Positions 8,125 to 17,018 of a DNA stretch of 64,000 bases are shown piece by piece. The position numbers and the translations under genes were made by a program. The first letter of the stretch is position 1, and the number at the start of each line of letters is the position of its first letter. The stretch comes from Microbacterium sp. RU33B (GTDB lineage: Bacteria > Actinomycetota > Actinomycetes > Actinomycetales > Microbacteriaceae), in contig NZ_FTPO01000001.1 of the NCBI RefSeq assembly GCF_900155915.1, forward strand, positions 992,001 to 1,056,000. Reading direction: 5' to 3'. The notes beneath the pieces were generated by a model. It was given only the letters and a program-made list of their open reading frames with translations, had not been told where the DNA came from and did no database searches.

Positions 8125-10241
8125 CACAGTTCCTTTAGCAGAAGAGCGAGGGACTGTTGCGCTTCGTCTACTAGCGATCTGAAGCTTTCCGGATCCACCT
8201 CGATCGATTCCTCGATCACGCCGAGATCAACCTTCTCAGCTTCGGACCATCTCCGTTCGACGAGCCAGTTGCTCAGCGCGTCGAACTCGCTCCAGGCGAT
8301 CATCTTGTTGCGCGGGTTGGTAGCGATGAACTTCGCCCTGTTGGTGCTGAAGTAGCTGAACTGTTCCTGCATTTCGACAAGATCGTTGTGCTCGATGGGG
8401 ACTCGACGAGTGTCGCGCGATTCGCCGATCTCGGACACCATGAACGTGTAGACAGGTTCAGTCTGGTCGACCTTGACGCTGCCCTTCTTTTCGATCGCGA
8501 GGATGTAGGTCTTCTTCGGCGTCGAGTAGAACGTTCGACTGGGAAGTGCCACGACTGCCCTCACGAGGCATTCAGCCTTGATGTACGACAACATCGAATG
8601 CTGGTTCAGCAGGCCGTCCGGCACGACGACATACGCTTCACCACCCGGCTTGAGGTGATTGATGATCCACTGCAACGCCAGGGATTCCGTGCCGCGTCCG
8701 CCTGCCGCGTAGTGCTTTTCAAGCCCAAGCGCGTCGATGTTGTTCCGCAAGCTCAGCGATCCGCTGGTCACATAGGGCGGGTTTGTCAGGATGAGGTCGT
8801 ACTGTTCGGTGGGGTCGATTCGCTCGAACGTGCCAAGGTTCGAGCGAATGAGCCGGAACACGTCATTGAATGCGTTGTCAGCAAACTCTTTCAGGAGTTC
8901 CTCCGAGTGAAACTCCGACAGCAGATTCGACAGGTAAACGAGCATATTGGCCTTGGCCAGAATGATGGTCCGCTCGTCGTCCTTCTCGTCAGATCCTTTG
9001 TCGTAGCCCCGGATGACGATCTTTGGGCTGACCTTTCCATCGACGGGCTGGAACTGGTCCCAGAGGTTGGCGTTGTCGTTGATGGCTTCGAGTAGGAATC
9101 CGCCGACACCGCAGAAGGGGTCGCAGATGCTCGCCCCGTCTTTGAGTGAACCCGCTTTCGACATGCGGACGATTGATTGGACGACGTTGCGAGGTGTGAA
9201 GTATTGGCCGAGCGAGCGGATGCCTGCTTGCTGTCGCAAGAAGGTCTCGTAGAGGCGGGTCTTGAAGTTCCGGTCGATGTTGCGCAGAGACCCGTTTTCA
9301 TCGTCGAACGATTGAAAAGCGCGGATGACCTCGCCGAAGAGTGCTGCTTGCGCGAGGTTGGCGTCGCCCTTCTCATTGACGAAGATCGTGCCGTTGATGA
9401 TGGTCGTGCCATCCTCGCGGCTGGCAGGGAACAGTTTTCGGATCTGCTTCCGACTGATTGACGCATAGTGAGTTAGTGCGTCGTCAGCGCCCTCTCTTGC
9501 CAGCAGTTCCACGATGCGCCGAAAGGAGTAATTCGGAGTGAGGACACCCGCGTCGCTCAAGAACTTGAAGACGAGGATTTCAACGACGTTGTACAGGCAT
9601 TTCCCGGGGTCCTTGCCAGTGTTGACCCAGATCTTCTGCCATACGCTCTTGGCCAGAGGGCTGGGGTCAATTTCTCTTCGGGGAGCGAGTTGGTTGGATG
9701 TCTTGGTGAGGCTTTGGTCGCATGCCTCGATCACGTCGATGAGCCTTAGCTGGGCCTCCGGCGAGAGCCGCTCTGAATCGACCAGGGCGGGGTCGAAGAG
9801 GAGCCGAAGTTCCGAGCCCGCTTCATCAACGACCGGCTTCTCCGAGATCGCGTTGTACCAGTAGCTCGTCTTGCCGTCTGTGATGATCAGCAGCTTGCAG
9901 ACTGCTCGGGCGATGGGGGCGTACTTCTTTACGATGGCTGGAAGGGTTCGCGCAGTGAGATCCTTGGGTTGCTTGATCTCGACGACGGCCTTGATGCCGC
10001 CCAGCGGCAGGAAGACGATCGCGTCGGGTTTACGCTGCTCTTCATCAGGTGCCAGGGTGGATCGAATGAAGCGGCTGCGCTTAAGCTGGGCCAGCGTCGT
10101 TGAGCCCAGCGACAGATACGCGAGACGTCCGAACGGCCGTGACTGTCGGGCTACGAGGTCTTCACTCACGTAAACGGGCTCACTTCTATAGGCGGCCGAA
10201 CTGGCCCTTGCGAGTTTTTCACGCCCTGCCACATTCCACAA
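8124..10241 (-). CDS. fused nuclease/N6-adenine methyltransferase, BcgI-like
   Basis: 705 residues from a TTG start at 10241 (GTG 10232 is an alternative). Residues 72-90 hold PDAIVFLP and then VVEIK, a PD-(D/E)xK nuclease core in an HsdR_N-like domain. The rest is an HsdM-type N6-adenine methyltransferase: GQYFTPRNVV, the SAM-binding motif DPFCGVGGF and the catalytic TNPPY. A single chain carrying both activities, followed by an S subunit and with no hsdR nearby, is the layout of type IIB BcgI-like systems, which cut on both sides of a bipartite site. A plain type I M/S pair that lost hsdR is the alternative; the intact nuclease motif argues against it. It is likely cargo of the Tn554-like element. 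Confidence 0.75.
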   Translation of the reverse strand: MWNVAGREKLARASSAAYRSEPVYVSEDLVARQSRPFGRLAYLSLGSTTLAQLKRSRFIRSTLAPDEEQRKPDAIVFLPLGGIKAVVEIKQPKDLTARTLPAIVKKYAPIARAVCKLLIITDGKTSYWYNAISEKPVVDEAGSELRLLFDPALVDSERLSPEAQLRLIDVIEACDQSLTKTSNQLAPRREIDPSPLAKSVWQKIWVNTGKDPGKCLYNVVEILVFKFLSDAGVLTPNYSFRRIVELLAREGADDALTHYASISRKQIRKLFPASREDGTTIINGTIFVNEKGDANLAQAALFGEVIRAFQSFDDENGSLRNIDRNFKTRLYETFLRQQAGIRSLGQYFTPRNVVQSIVRMSKAGSLKDGASICDPFCGVGGFLLEAINDNANLWDQFQPVDGKVSPKIVIRGYDKGSDEKDDERTIILAKANMLVYLSNLLSEFHSEELLKEFADNAFNDVFRLIRSNLGTFERIDPTEQYDLILTNPPYVTSGSLSLRNNIDALGLEKHYAAGGRGTESLALQWIINHLKPGGEAYVVVPDGLLNQHSMLSYIKAECLVRAVVALPSRTFYSTPKKTYILAIEKKGSVKVDQTEPVYTFMVSEIGESRDTRRVPIEHNDLVEMQEQFSYFSTNRAKFIATNPRNKMIAWSEFDALSNWLVERRWSEAEKVDLGVIEESIEVDPESFRSLVDEAQQSLALLLKEL

Positions 10242-10334
10242 GTCGCTCGCCGTCCTAACGGTTCGGGACCGATGATGTCGTGCGCCTGGGAGCGCGAGAA
10301 TCCAACTGAGCTGTGGGCGTTGGTCGGCTGCGCC

Positions 10335-10763
10335 TCAGCGCCCGCGGAGTTGACCCCTTAGCCGGGCGTTCTCGTCTTCGAGCTTTCGGATCGTGGCGCG
10401 GAGTTCGCGGATCGTCGCGGATCGTCCCGCGATCTCTTCGTCGTGGCGTGCGTTCGTTTCTCGGATGACGTTACGCAGTGCGACGATGATGCTTGGTTCA
10501 CCGTCCTGGGATTGGGTGGCGCGCGGGTTGATGTGTTGTCTCGTGGTGGCGTGTTTGGCGATCTCGGCGCGCAGGGTGGGGTTGCGGCTGACGTAGCCGC
10601 GGGAGAGGCCCGCATGTCGGGCGACGCTGGAGTGGTTGATGGGTTGGCGGGTGCGGGCCAGTTCCTTGATCGCTTCGAGTCCTCTGCTGGCCGCGTGAGC
10701 GGACTTGCGGGCGGCGGCGTCGGAGAGGGCGCGGATGCTCGGGTCGGTGCGTCCAGCGGTCAC
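10335..10763 (-). CDS. TnpC-like protein of a Tn554-type transposon (DUF6262)
   Basis: 142 residues from GTG 10763, which overlaps the tnpB stop by 4 bases. The N-terminal part has a helix-turn-helix look (INHSSVARHAGLSRGYV) and the C-terminal third is a coiled coil (ATIRELRATIRKLEDENARL). This plan matches the TnpC/DUF6262 proteins that follow tnpA and tnpB in Tn554-family elements, where TnpC improves and orients integration. It is the last gene of a four-gene coupled set. Confidence 0.75.
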   Translation of the reverse strand: MTAGRTDPSIRALSDAAARKSAHAASRGLEAIKELARTRQPINHSSVARHAGLSRGYVSRNPTLRAEIAKHATTRQHINPRATQSQDGEPSIIVALRNVIRETNARHDEEIAGRSATIRELRATIRKLEDENARLRGQLRGR

Positions 10764-13003
10764 TGAGCGTCTCCGGCGCGGCTCGTGCGGGCGCGGCCCA
10801 GCATGTCCTGGTGGGCGCCGTCCGTGATGGGACGGATGGGGAGGCGAGTGCGGCCTCCGACCCCTGCTCCACCGATGGCGGATGTCTCGGCTTCCTGTTC
10901 GAGGCGTTCGATGATGGCGTCGAGTTTGGACAGTTCCGCGAGGCGCCCTTCGACCCACACATTGCTATCGGATAGCTCGTTCCCGGTGCGGGCGAGGTAG
11001 TCACGTTTGCGTTGCTCTATGAGGTGGAGGGTGGTGGTGCGCTGCGCGCGGTGGTCTTCAAGGTTGCTGCGGTCGGTGGCGAAGTGCGAGCACCCGAGGC
11101 ACGCGTTGCCCTTGTCGCAGGTTTGGGATGGTGGGAGCATGCAGACCCCGTTTGGGAGGACCCTGTCGGTGTGGTTGCCGAGCATTGTCATGTCATATAT
11201 TTCGTGCGGCGCGAGGTCGATTTCGCGGGCGTCGGCGCCGTACTTCTTGTACTTCAGGAACTCCGCTTCGGCGGTCTCTGCGAGGGTCTTGGCGTACCGC
11301 ATCGTCATCTCGGGCGACTGGTGTCCGAGGTAGCGCTGCACGACGTGGATGGGTACACCGCCCGCGAGCAGTTCGGTGGCACGGGTGTGGCGGAGGCGGT
11401 GGGTGGTGGCGAACTTCAGCGGGTGCCCGCCCTGGTCGGTGAGCTGCACAAGTTCATCGAGACGTCGGAGCGCGTCGTGCTGGGATGAGCGCGGCCGAGG
11501 TTCGGTGCCGCGATGGTTGAATCGGAGGGCGGGGAACAGGTAGCGCGGGTTGGCGGCGTCGGGGTAGCGGTCTCTCACCCATTGCTGTTGTGCGCGGATC
11601 AGGTGGACGACTTCGGCTTCGACGAGGATCGACGGGTCAACACCGTCGACTTTGGTCTGTTGATAGCGGAGTCGGGCGACGAACGCGTCGTCGGCCGCCG
11701 CATCGACTTCATCGGGGCCGAACAGCATGGTTAGGGGTTCGAAGTCGAGCATCAGAATCTCGGAGACGCGGCGGCCGGTGAGTGACTGGATGAACCATGC
11801 GCGCATGGCGCTTTCGTCTCCGAGGCCGGTGAACTCCTTTTCGCCGGTCCCAGGGACCGTGACGGTGACGCTCTCCGTCGTCGGGGTGCCGAGGATGGGG
11901 ATGTGGCAGGCCATCAGGGACAGGTCGGCGGCGGAGATGAACTTGTCGCGGTCGATGGTGTCGGGTTGGCGGCGTCGGCCGCGCAGCGCTCTTGGGAAGA
12001 GGGTGGTGTGCGCGGCTCCGACTGTCAGCCAGCGGTCGTCGCCCGTGACCTTCGCGACGCGGACTCGCTCGTCGACCATGTGGTCGTAGAAGCTCTGCAC
12101 CTTGCTCTGGATGGAACTGACCTGGTTCTGTCCGAGGGAGGTGCCGCGTCCGGTGGCGGCGGGCGACCGCAGCCAGGACAGGAAACCGGTGGCAAACTCT
12201 CGAACGTCGTCGGGGTCGCTGATCAGCGCAGGGTGGGCGATGCCTCGCTGATGGCAGTACCGACCGAAATAGCCGGCGACCTCGCGCGATGCGGTGACGA
12301 CGGTCGTCCATCGGTAGGTGTCGCTGATGAGCATGTCGCGCAGCCAGATGCGGACTCCGTCGCGCAGCCAGAGCGGCTGGATGTCACCGATGTTCACGAT
12401 GGCGTTGGCGCTGGGTTCGTGTTCTCGACGCGGGATGCGGTCATCCACGCGGAGGTGCCAGCGTGGTGCGTCCCACCACGGCACGTCCAGGCAGCGTCCG
12501 GAGAGGAGCATGTGGACGCTCTCGTGGATGCTGTTCAGGTTGCTGAGGTTCCCGTCGCTCGGGGCGCGCCCCTTGCGGTGTGTGAACAGGTCGAGAGCGA
12601 GACGGCTGACCATGTCCGGGTCGAAGTCGGTGAGGGACGTGACAGGGGTGCTGCTGAACTGTGCGCGCCGGGCGACGATCTCGTCGATCGAGCGCTTCCA
12701 CCAGGCAAGCATCGCCGGGTCGATCTTCCGCCAACCTTCGCTCCAGCAGACCCACACCCACCAGGCCAGCTCGTCCGTGAGACGCTGTGGTCCGTGGATC
12801 GTGAAGGGGTATTCCTTGTCGGAGCGGAGGTAGTTCGTGTTGCGGACGAACACTTCAGTGAAAGGTGTCCGATCGAACCGGTATGTTGCGGCCCGCCATT
12901 CGGGGGGAACGTCGGCCCACCGCGCATCCCATCGCGTGGTCGGCAACGGGGCGGGCTGACCGCCTGCGACGGCGTGCAGGTGCGGCCCGTGGTCTGTGGT
13001 CAT
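10760..13003 (-). CDS. TnpB-like tyrosine recombinase of a Tn554-type transposon
   Basis: Starts at ATG 13003, overlapping the tnpA stop (ATGA); 747 residues. The open frame continues upstream into tnpA, but that part is a shadow of tnpA. A large N-terminal DNA-binding region is followed by the catalytic domain with Arg in SLTGRRVSEI, the HRLRHTRA box, LGHQ and a final Tyr in MTMRYAKT. A Cys cluster (CMLPPSQTCDKGNACLGC) near residue 620 is typical of TnpB and probably binds zinc. Tn554 needs TnpA and TnpB together for strand exchange at a specific target site. Confidence 0.85.
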   Translation of the reverse strand: MTTDHGPHLHAVAGGQPAPLPTTRWDARWADVPPEWRAATYRFDRTPFTEVFVRNTNYLRSDKEYPFTIHGPQRLTDELAWWVWVCWSEGWRKIDPAMLAWWKRSIDEIVARRAQFSSTPVTSLTDFDPDMVSRLALDLFTHRKGRAPSDGNLSNLNSIHESVHMLLSGRCLDVPWWDAPRWHLRVDDRIPRREHEPSANAIVNIGDIQPLWLRDGVRIWLRDMLISDTYRWTTVVTASREVAGYFGRYCHQRGIAHPALISDPDDVREFATGFLSWLRSPAATGRGTSLGQNQVSSIQSKVQSFYDHMVDERVRVAKVTGDDRWLTVGAAHTTLFPRALRGRRRQPDTIDRDKFISAADLSLMACHIPILGTPTTESVTVTVPGTGEKEFTGLGDESAMRAWFIQSLTGRRVSEILMLDFEPLTMLFGPDEVDAAADDAFVARLRYQQTKVDGVDPSILVEAEVVHLIRAQQQWVRDRYPDAANPRYLFPALRFNHRGTEPRPRSSQHDALRRLDELVQLTDQGGHPLKFATTHRLRHTRATELLAGGVPIHVVQRYLGHQSPEMTMRYAKTLAETAEAEFLKYKKYGADAREIDLAPHEIYDMTMLGNHTDRVLPNGVCMLPPSQTCDKGNACLGCSHFATDRSNLEDHRAQRTTTLHLIEQRKRDYLARTGNELSDSNVWVEGRLAELSKLDAIIERLEQEAETSAIGGAGVGGRTRLPIRPITDGAHQDMLGRARTSRAGDAQ

Positions 13004-14187
13004 CGGTGGGTCTCCCAGCCTGCGGTGAAGTCCTTCCAGCCGCTGAGGGCGCGCAGTTCCGCGTCGGCAGTCACCCACCCGTACGTGTTCAGGGTGGTCT
13101 GCACGTCGGCGTGCCCGAGCCGCTGCTGGACGACGTGTGGGGGCACCCCGGACAGGAGCAGTGCGGATGCGTGTGTGTGACGGAACCAGTGTGCGGACCA
13201 TTTGTCCGGTAGCGAGGGGTGGGCTTTCGAGATGCCGCGAATCTTCTGCTGCACCGACTCGGATCGCATCGGTGCGAAGTAGGGCGGTTTGGCAAGGTTG
13301 ACGAACGCGAAGTGGTGGGGGAAGTCGGGGACGTATGCATCGATCCCCATGTCGGTGAGGTGCCATGCGTACGCGCTGTACAGCCGTTCCAGGCTGTCGC
13401 TGATGTAGATGAGGTTCTCGCTGCTCTTGCTGCGGACGCCGTGTGGATGGTCTTGGCGGGCAGCGAGCCGGATCGCGGGTTGGCTTCCGCGTCCCAGAAT
13501 CCAATCGTGGTGGCGCAGACTGAGCGCCTGCCCGATTCGCATGCCTGTCTCGCTGAGCGTTGCGAACAGGAGCCGGTCCCGCAGGCCCGCAGGAGGGTTG
13601 GACCACTCGCCATCGGTGCCCTGCTGTGAGCAGGCGTCCAGGATTGTGTTCACCTGGTTGGGGGTGAGGACGGGGGTTCGTCGTCGTGGGCCGGAGCGGA
13701 CCTTGTAGATCGTGGCACGCGTGTCCGAGCGAGGTGCGACGCCTTCCAACATCGGCTTGTAGGGACTGCGGCCTGCCCGGCGTTTGGCGGAGAAGAGCCG
13801 TTCGTACGGCGTTGTCACCCCGTTGACGTCCGCCTGCCACGTGTAGAACGCGAGCACGGCTGCCGACCGCGCCTGCACAGTTGCGGGTGCTGCCACTTTG
13901 GGTGGCGGCCCGATCCGTGGGGTGCCGGGCGTATCGCCGTAGCGAATGTAGTTGAGGAAGTCCCCGAACGCTTCACTGTGGAAGTCGTCCCACGCTTCGC
14001 CGCGCAGAGCGAGCACCTCCGCCCAGTCGGCCAAGGACCTCGCGTAGCTCTGTACCGTGTTGGGACTGAACTGATCTGTCGCGAAGACGAGGTAGTCCTC
14101 GATCCAGCCCAGCGCATCACCGAGCTCATCGACGACGGAGAAGCTGATTCTCCCGTCGCTGGTGACGACCCGGCGAAGCTGCGTCAC
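13000..14187 (-). CDS. TnpA-like tyrosine recombinase of a Tn554-type transposon
   Basis: 395 residues from GTG 14187, which overlaps the upstream stop by 4 bases. The N-terminal SAM-like core-binding domain (SPNTVQSYARSLADW) precedes the catalytic domain: Arg in SETGMRIGQAL, the HWFRHTHAS box, LGHADVQTT and nucleophile Tyr in NTYGWV. Length and position ahead of the TnpB- and TnpC-like genes fit TnpA. The next gene upstream is coupled to it, so expression of the recombinases probably follows that gene. Confidence 0.85.
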   Translation of the reverse strand: MTQLRRVVTSDGRISFSVVDELGDALGWIEDYLVFATDQFSPNTVQSYARSLADWAEVLALRGEAWDDFHSEAFGDFLNYIRYGDTPGTPRIGPPPKVAAPATVQARSAAVLAFYTWQADVNGVTTPYERLFSAKRRAGRSPYKPMLEGVAPRSDTRATIYKVRSGPRRRTPVLTPNQVNTILDACSQQGTDGEWSNPPAGLRDRLLFATLSETGMRIGQALSLRHHDWILGRGSQPAIRLAARQDHPHGVRSKSSENLIYISDSLERLYSAYAWHLTDMGIDAYVPDFPHHFAFVNLAKPPYFAPMRSESVQQKIRGISKAHPSLPDKWSAHWFRHTHASALLLSGVPPHVVQQRLGHADVQTTLNTYGWVTADAELRALSGWKDFTAGWETHR

Positions 14188-15398
14188 CCTCGGGCTCGGG
14201 CAGTTCGGGGTCGAAGCGGCGTCACGTTCGTCGCGTCTGCGGGAATGGCTGCATGGAGGCGTTCAGTGATGGGTGCCTGCCCCTCGACAATGGGGCGCAG
14301 GTACCGCTCGGGGTAGAAGTGGATCATTCGGCTGAGGGTGGTCATGTCGATGTTGTCGCGGAATGCGAGTTCGAGCATTCGGGCGAGGAGGATCGGCTTC
14401 TCGACGGGACGGTCTGCCGCGCCGGGCTCACGGGTCCTCCAACTGACGTTGGTGCCGTAGGAGCGGCGGGAGGAGAGCTGCTTGAACAGGCTGCGACGGT
14501 GGAGGTCGCTGATGAGTCCGAGCTTGTGGCCGCGCATGATGAGCGCCGCAAGTGACACCCCCCACTTGAACTTCAGGGGCAGCAGAGTCTCGAGTGTTGT
14601 TCGCGCGGGCCATTCCAGACGCATCGCGTCCTGGGGCATGAGAAGCTCCGACGCGAAGTCGAACGCTTGATCCTCACGATCCGCGGGCTGCTGTTGACGG
14701 TGCAGGACAAGGTGTCCCGCCTCGTGCGCGAGCGACATGCGTGTTCGCTCCCACGAGTCGATGGGCCGCAGCATCACCAGTGCGTACTTGTGGTCGTGGC
14801 GGCGGCCAACCCAGGTGGAGACGGCGTCGTGTTTGGGGTCATCGTCGTTCGCAAACTCGGCAGAGACGATGTAGATGCCGGACTTTTCAAGTTCGCGAGC
14901 CATCTCACCGATCGGCTCGTGGGGCTTCAGGCCTCTTAGCTCCCGAAACCGGCGTGCTGCTAGCTCAGGACTGGGGTTGTCCGTCACATCGGGAAGTGAC
15001 AGCGGAATCACTGTCGTGGTGCGCTCAACCAGGTCAACGATCAGCTCTCCGCTCATTCGAGCCCATCCCGCGACCTGCTCGACCTGGGCCTTCGTCATGC
15101 TCTTCTTCGCCCGGAAACAGAGCGCCGCACGATCCACTTCGACACCCGCACGTGTCTCGAAGTGCGCCTCATCGAAGCGCAGCGTCTCGCTCAGTAGTCG
15201 GAGAGTGTCGCGGTCGACGCTGACACCTTCCTCTGAGTCCTCGATCCGTGAGTACCAGGACGCGCTGCGCCCGATCGCTTCCGCGACCGACCCGCTGGTT
15301 CGGTTCTCCATCGTCCGCGCACCTTTCACGCGTTCGCCAAAGATCCGCACACGCTCGTTCGCCTTCTGCTCTGCTGTCGACACTGACGTGATCGTCAT
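14184..15398 (-). CDS. HTH plus ImmA/IrrE-type metallopeptidase regulator
   Basis: 404 residues. The N-terminal ~80 residues form an Xre-type helix-turn-helix (SVAEAIGRSASWYSRIED). The middle has the zinc peptidase motif SLAHEAGHLVLH (HExxH), with an acidic ligand region DQAFDFASELLMP, as in ImmA/IrrE (COG2856) proteins that cleave phage- and ICE-type repressors. In ICEBs1 ImmA triggers element excision. Here the gene overlaps tnpA by 4 bases, so it is placed to control, or be co-expressed with, the transposition genes. That coupling is visible; the regulatory role is inferred. Confidence 0.75.
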   Translation of the reverse strand: MTITSVSTAEQKANERVRIFGERVKGARTMENRTSGSVAEAIGRSASWYSRIEDSEEGVSVDRDTLRLLSETLRFDEAHFETRAGVEVDRAALCFRAKKSMTKAQVEQVAGWARMSGELIVDLVERTTTVIPLSLPDVTDNPSPELAARRFRELRGLKPHEPIGEMARELEKSGIYIVSAEFANDDDPKHDAVSTWVGRRHDHKYALVMLRPIDSWERTRMSLAHEAGHLVLHRQQQPADREDQAFDFASELLMPQDAMRLEWPARTTLETLLPLKFKWGVSLAALIMRGHKLGLISDLHRRSLFKQLSSRRSYGTNVSWRTREPGAADRPVEKPILLARMLELAFRDNIDMTTLSRMIHFYPERYLRPIVEGQAPITERLHAAIPADATNVTPLRPRTARARG

Positions 15399-15433
15399 TT
15401 CAATCGTCTCCTCGCGACCGGAGACGGTCGCGG

Positions 15434-16135
15434 CTAGCTGTCGGTTGTTCCTTCGCGGGGGAGTTCGTCATCCTCGACACTCGATTCCGACTCGGTGTCG
15501 ATCTCGTCGGGACGTTCGGTGTCGACGTCGCTGGTGAGCTGGCCCGTCGTCTGACGGAAGAACTCGCTGAGTTCGTCGGTGGTCGTCGAGCTGCCCGGTG
15601 CGACCATCGCGCCGAGGGGCACCTCGTGCTGATCGGTGGCTTCGCACCCCTTCAGGAAGAAGTCGTTGCGGTCCGTGTACGACTCGACGAGAGTCAGCGA
15701 TCCGAGGCATCCGCTGCGCTCCGTGTAGAAGAGATACAGCGGGCCATGATCCTGCTCGAACAGGCCCTCCGGGCCGAGCATCTCGACTTCGACGACCGTG
15801 CGCGGTCGTTGCATGATCCGAATTTCGCCGGGGGCGCCAACAACCCTCGCGATGATGCTGAGGGACGGTCCGCCTTCGAGGCGAATGCCAAGCTCTTCGA
15901 GGGGCGTGGGCTTCCCTGCCGCCGACGAGGCGCGTCGGTTTCGGTGGGTCTCGGCCTGAAGGATGGTGCCCCGGATGCGGGTGTGGGCTTCGTATGGATC
16001 AATGAAGTCCTCCCGTTCCTTGCCCAGCCAGTACACGGCGTCCTGAATCGAATTGTCGATAAGCCCCGCGAGTGCACTGAAGCCCTCAGGAGCAAGCCTC
16101 AGCACCTTCTCGGTGCTCGTCAAATTCTGGTCCAT
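15434..16135 (-). CDS. hypothetical protein at the transposon end
   Basis: The ATG at 16135 is the likely start (the frame is open further upstream but without support); 233 residues. The first ~160 residues look like a compact alpha/beta domain and the last ~60 are very acidic and low in complexity (DVDTERPDEIDTESE). I recognise no family. It lies 35 bases upstream of the HTH-ImmA gene and is the first gene inside the element end. A repressor or substrate for the metallopeptidase is one possibility, but no DNA-binding motif is visible. Confidence 0.6.
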   Translation of the reverse strand: MDQNLTSTEKVLRLAPEGFSALAGLIDNSIQDAVYWLGKEREDFIDPYEAHTRIRGTILQAETHRNRRASSAAGKPTPLEELGIRLEGGPSLSIIARVVGAPGEIRIMQRPRTVVEVEMLGPEGLFEQDHGPLYLFYTERSGCLGSLTLVESYTDRNDFFLKGCEATDQHEVPLGAMVAPGSSTTTDELSEFFRQTTGQLTSDVDTERPDEIDTESESSVEDDELPREGTTDS

Positions 16136-16291
16136 GACACAAGTTTCATGGCGAATGTCACACGGGATGCTCCGACACGCCGCATGACATCGAAGCACGA
16201 ATTTGCGTCCCGATCACTCTAGCGCCAACGATGAGAACATGTAATCAACGACACGCCGCTGTACTTTGTTCACTTGATGACCAGGCATATA

Positions 16292-16302
16292 CATATATAG
16301 CG
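16292..16302. other. junction of accessory element with tad pilus ATPase gene
   Basis: Left of about 16301 the sequence is AT-rich (catatacatatatag) and codes for nothing. From 16302 the frame of the pilus ATPase is open and reads DGSRLHVVIPDITRR, the conserved segment just before the second half of CpaF/TadA ATPases. The change in composition and the start of homology coincide within a few bases, so this is the element boundary. The 5' part of the ATPase gene is not in the window. Confidence 0.75.
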
Positions 16303-17018
16303 ACGGGAGCCGACTCCACGTCGTGATCCCGGACATCACGCGGCGGCACTGGGCCGTCAACGTCCGGAAGTTCCTCCCGGCGTTCCGCGATCTCGATCGA
16401 CTGGTCGACTCCGGTTCGCTCGCCGGCTCGGCGGCAGACCTCCTGCGGCGCAGTATGGGCGAGGGGCGGAGCATCCTCGTCTCCGGTGCCACCCACGCCG
16501 GAAAGACGACGCTGCTGAGCGCCCTCATCGCCGCCTGCCCGCCCGGGCACCGCATCGTGACCGTGGAGGAGACATTCGAGCTCGCCGTCGACGCGCCCGA
16601 CATCGTGAGCCTGCAGGGCCGTCAGCCGTCGCTCGAGGGGACGGGGGAGGTGTCGCTGCGCCGCCTCGTCAAGGAGGCGCTGCGCATGCGGCCCGACCGG
16701 CTCGTGATCGGCGAGGTGCGCGACGCCGAGGCCCTCGACCTCCTCCTCGCTCTGAACACCGGCGTGCCCGGAGCCGCGACGATCCACGCGAACTCGGCGC
16801 GCGAAGCGCTCGGCAAGCTCGCGGCGCTCCCGCTTCTCGCCGGTCGCAACATCGACGCGGGCTTCGTGCTGCCGGCAGTCGCGGCATCCGTCGACCTCGT
16901 CGTGCACTGCGAACGCGACGCCCGCGGTCGTCGCCGCGTCGCGGAGATCGTGCGCCCCACCGGCGTGGACGATGCCGTCATCACGGCCGAGACGCTCTAC
17001 CGGGCGGAGGCGGCGTGA
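16302..17018 (+). pseudogene. tad/Flp pilus ATPase (CpaF/TadA), 5'-truncated
   Basis: 239 codons remain of a protein normally about 350-450 residues long. The retained part has the Walker A GATHAGKTT, the Walker B region RMRPDRLVIGEVRD and the Asp/His boxes (EETFEL, GAATIHANS) of GspE-family secretion ATPases. The N-terminal domain is missing because the accessory region abuts codon DGSRLH. A GTG at 16323 could start a short product, but without the N-terminal domain hexamer function is doubtful. It is followed by tadB with a 4-base overlap, so it was the motor gene of the pilus operon. The operon promoter is also displaced. Confidence 0.8.
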
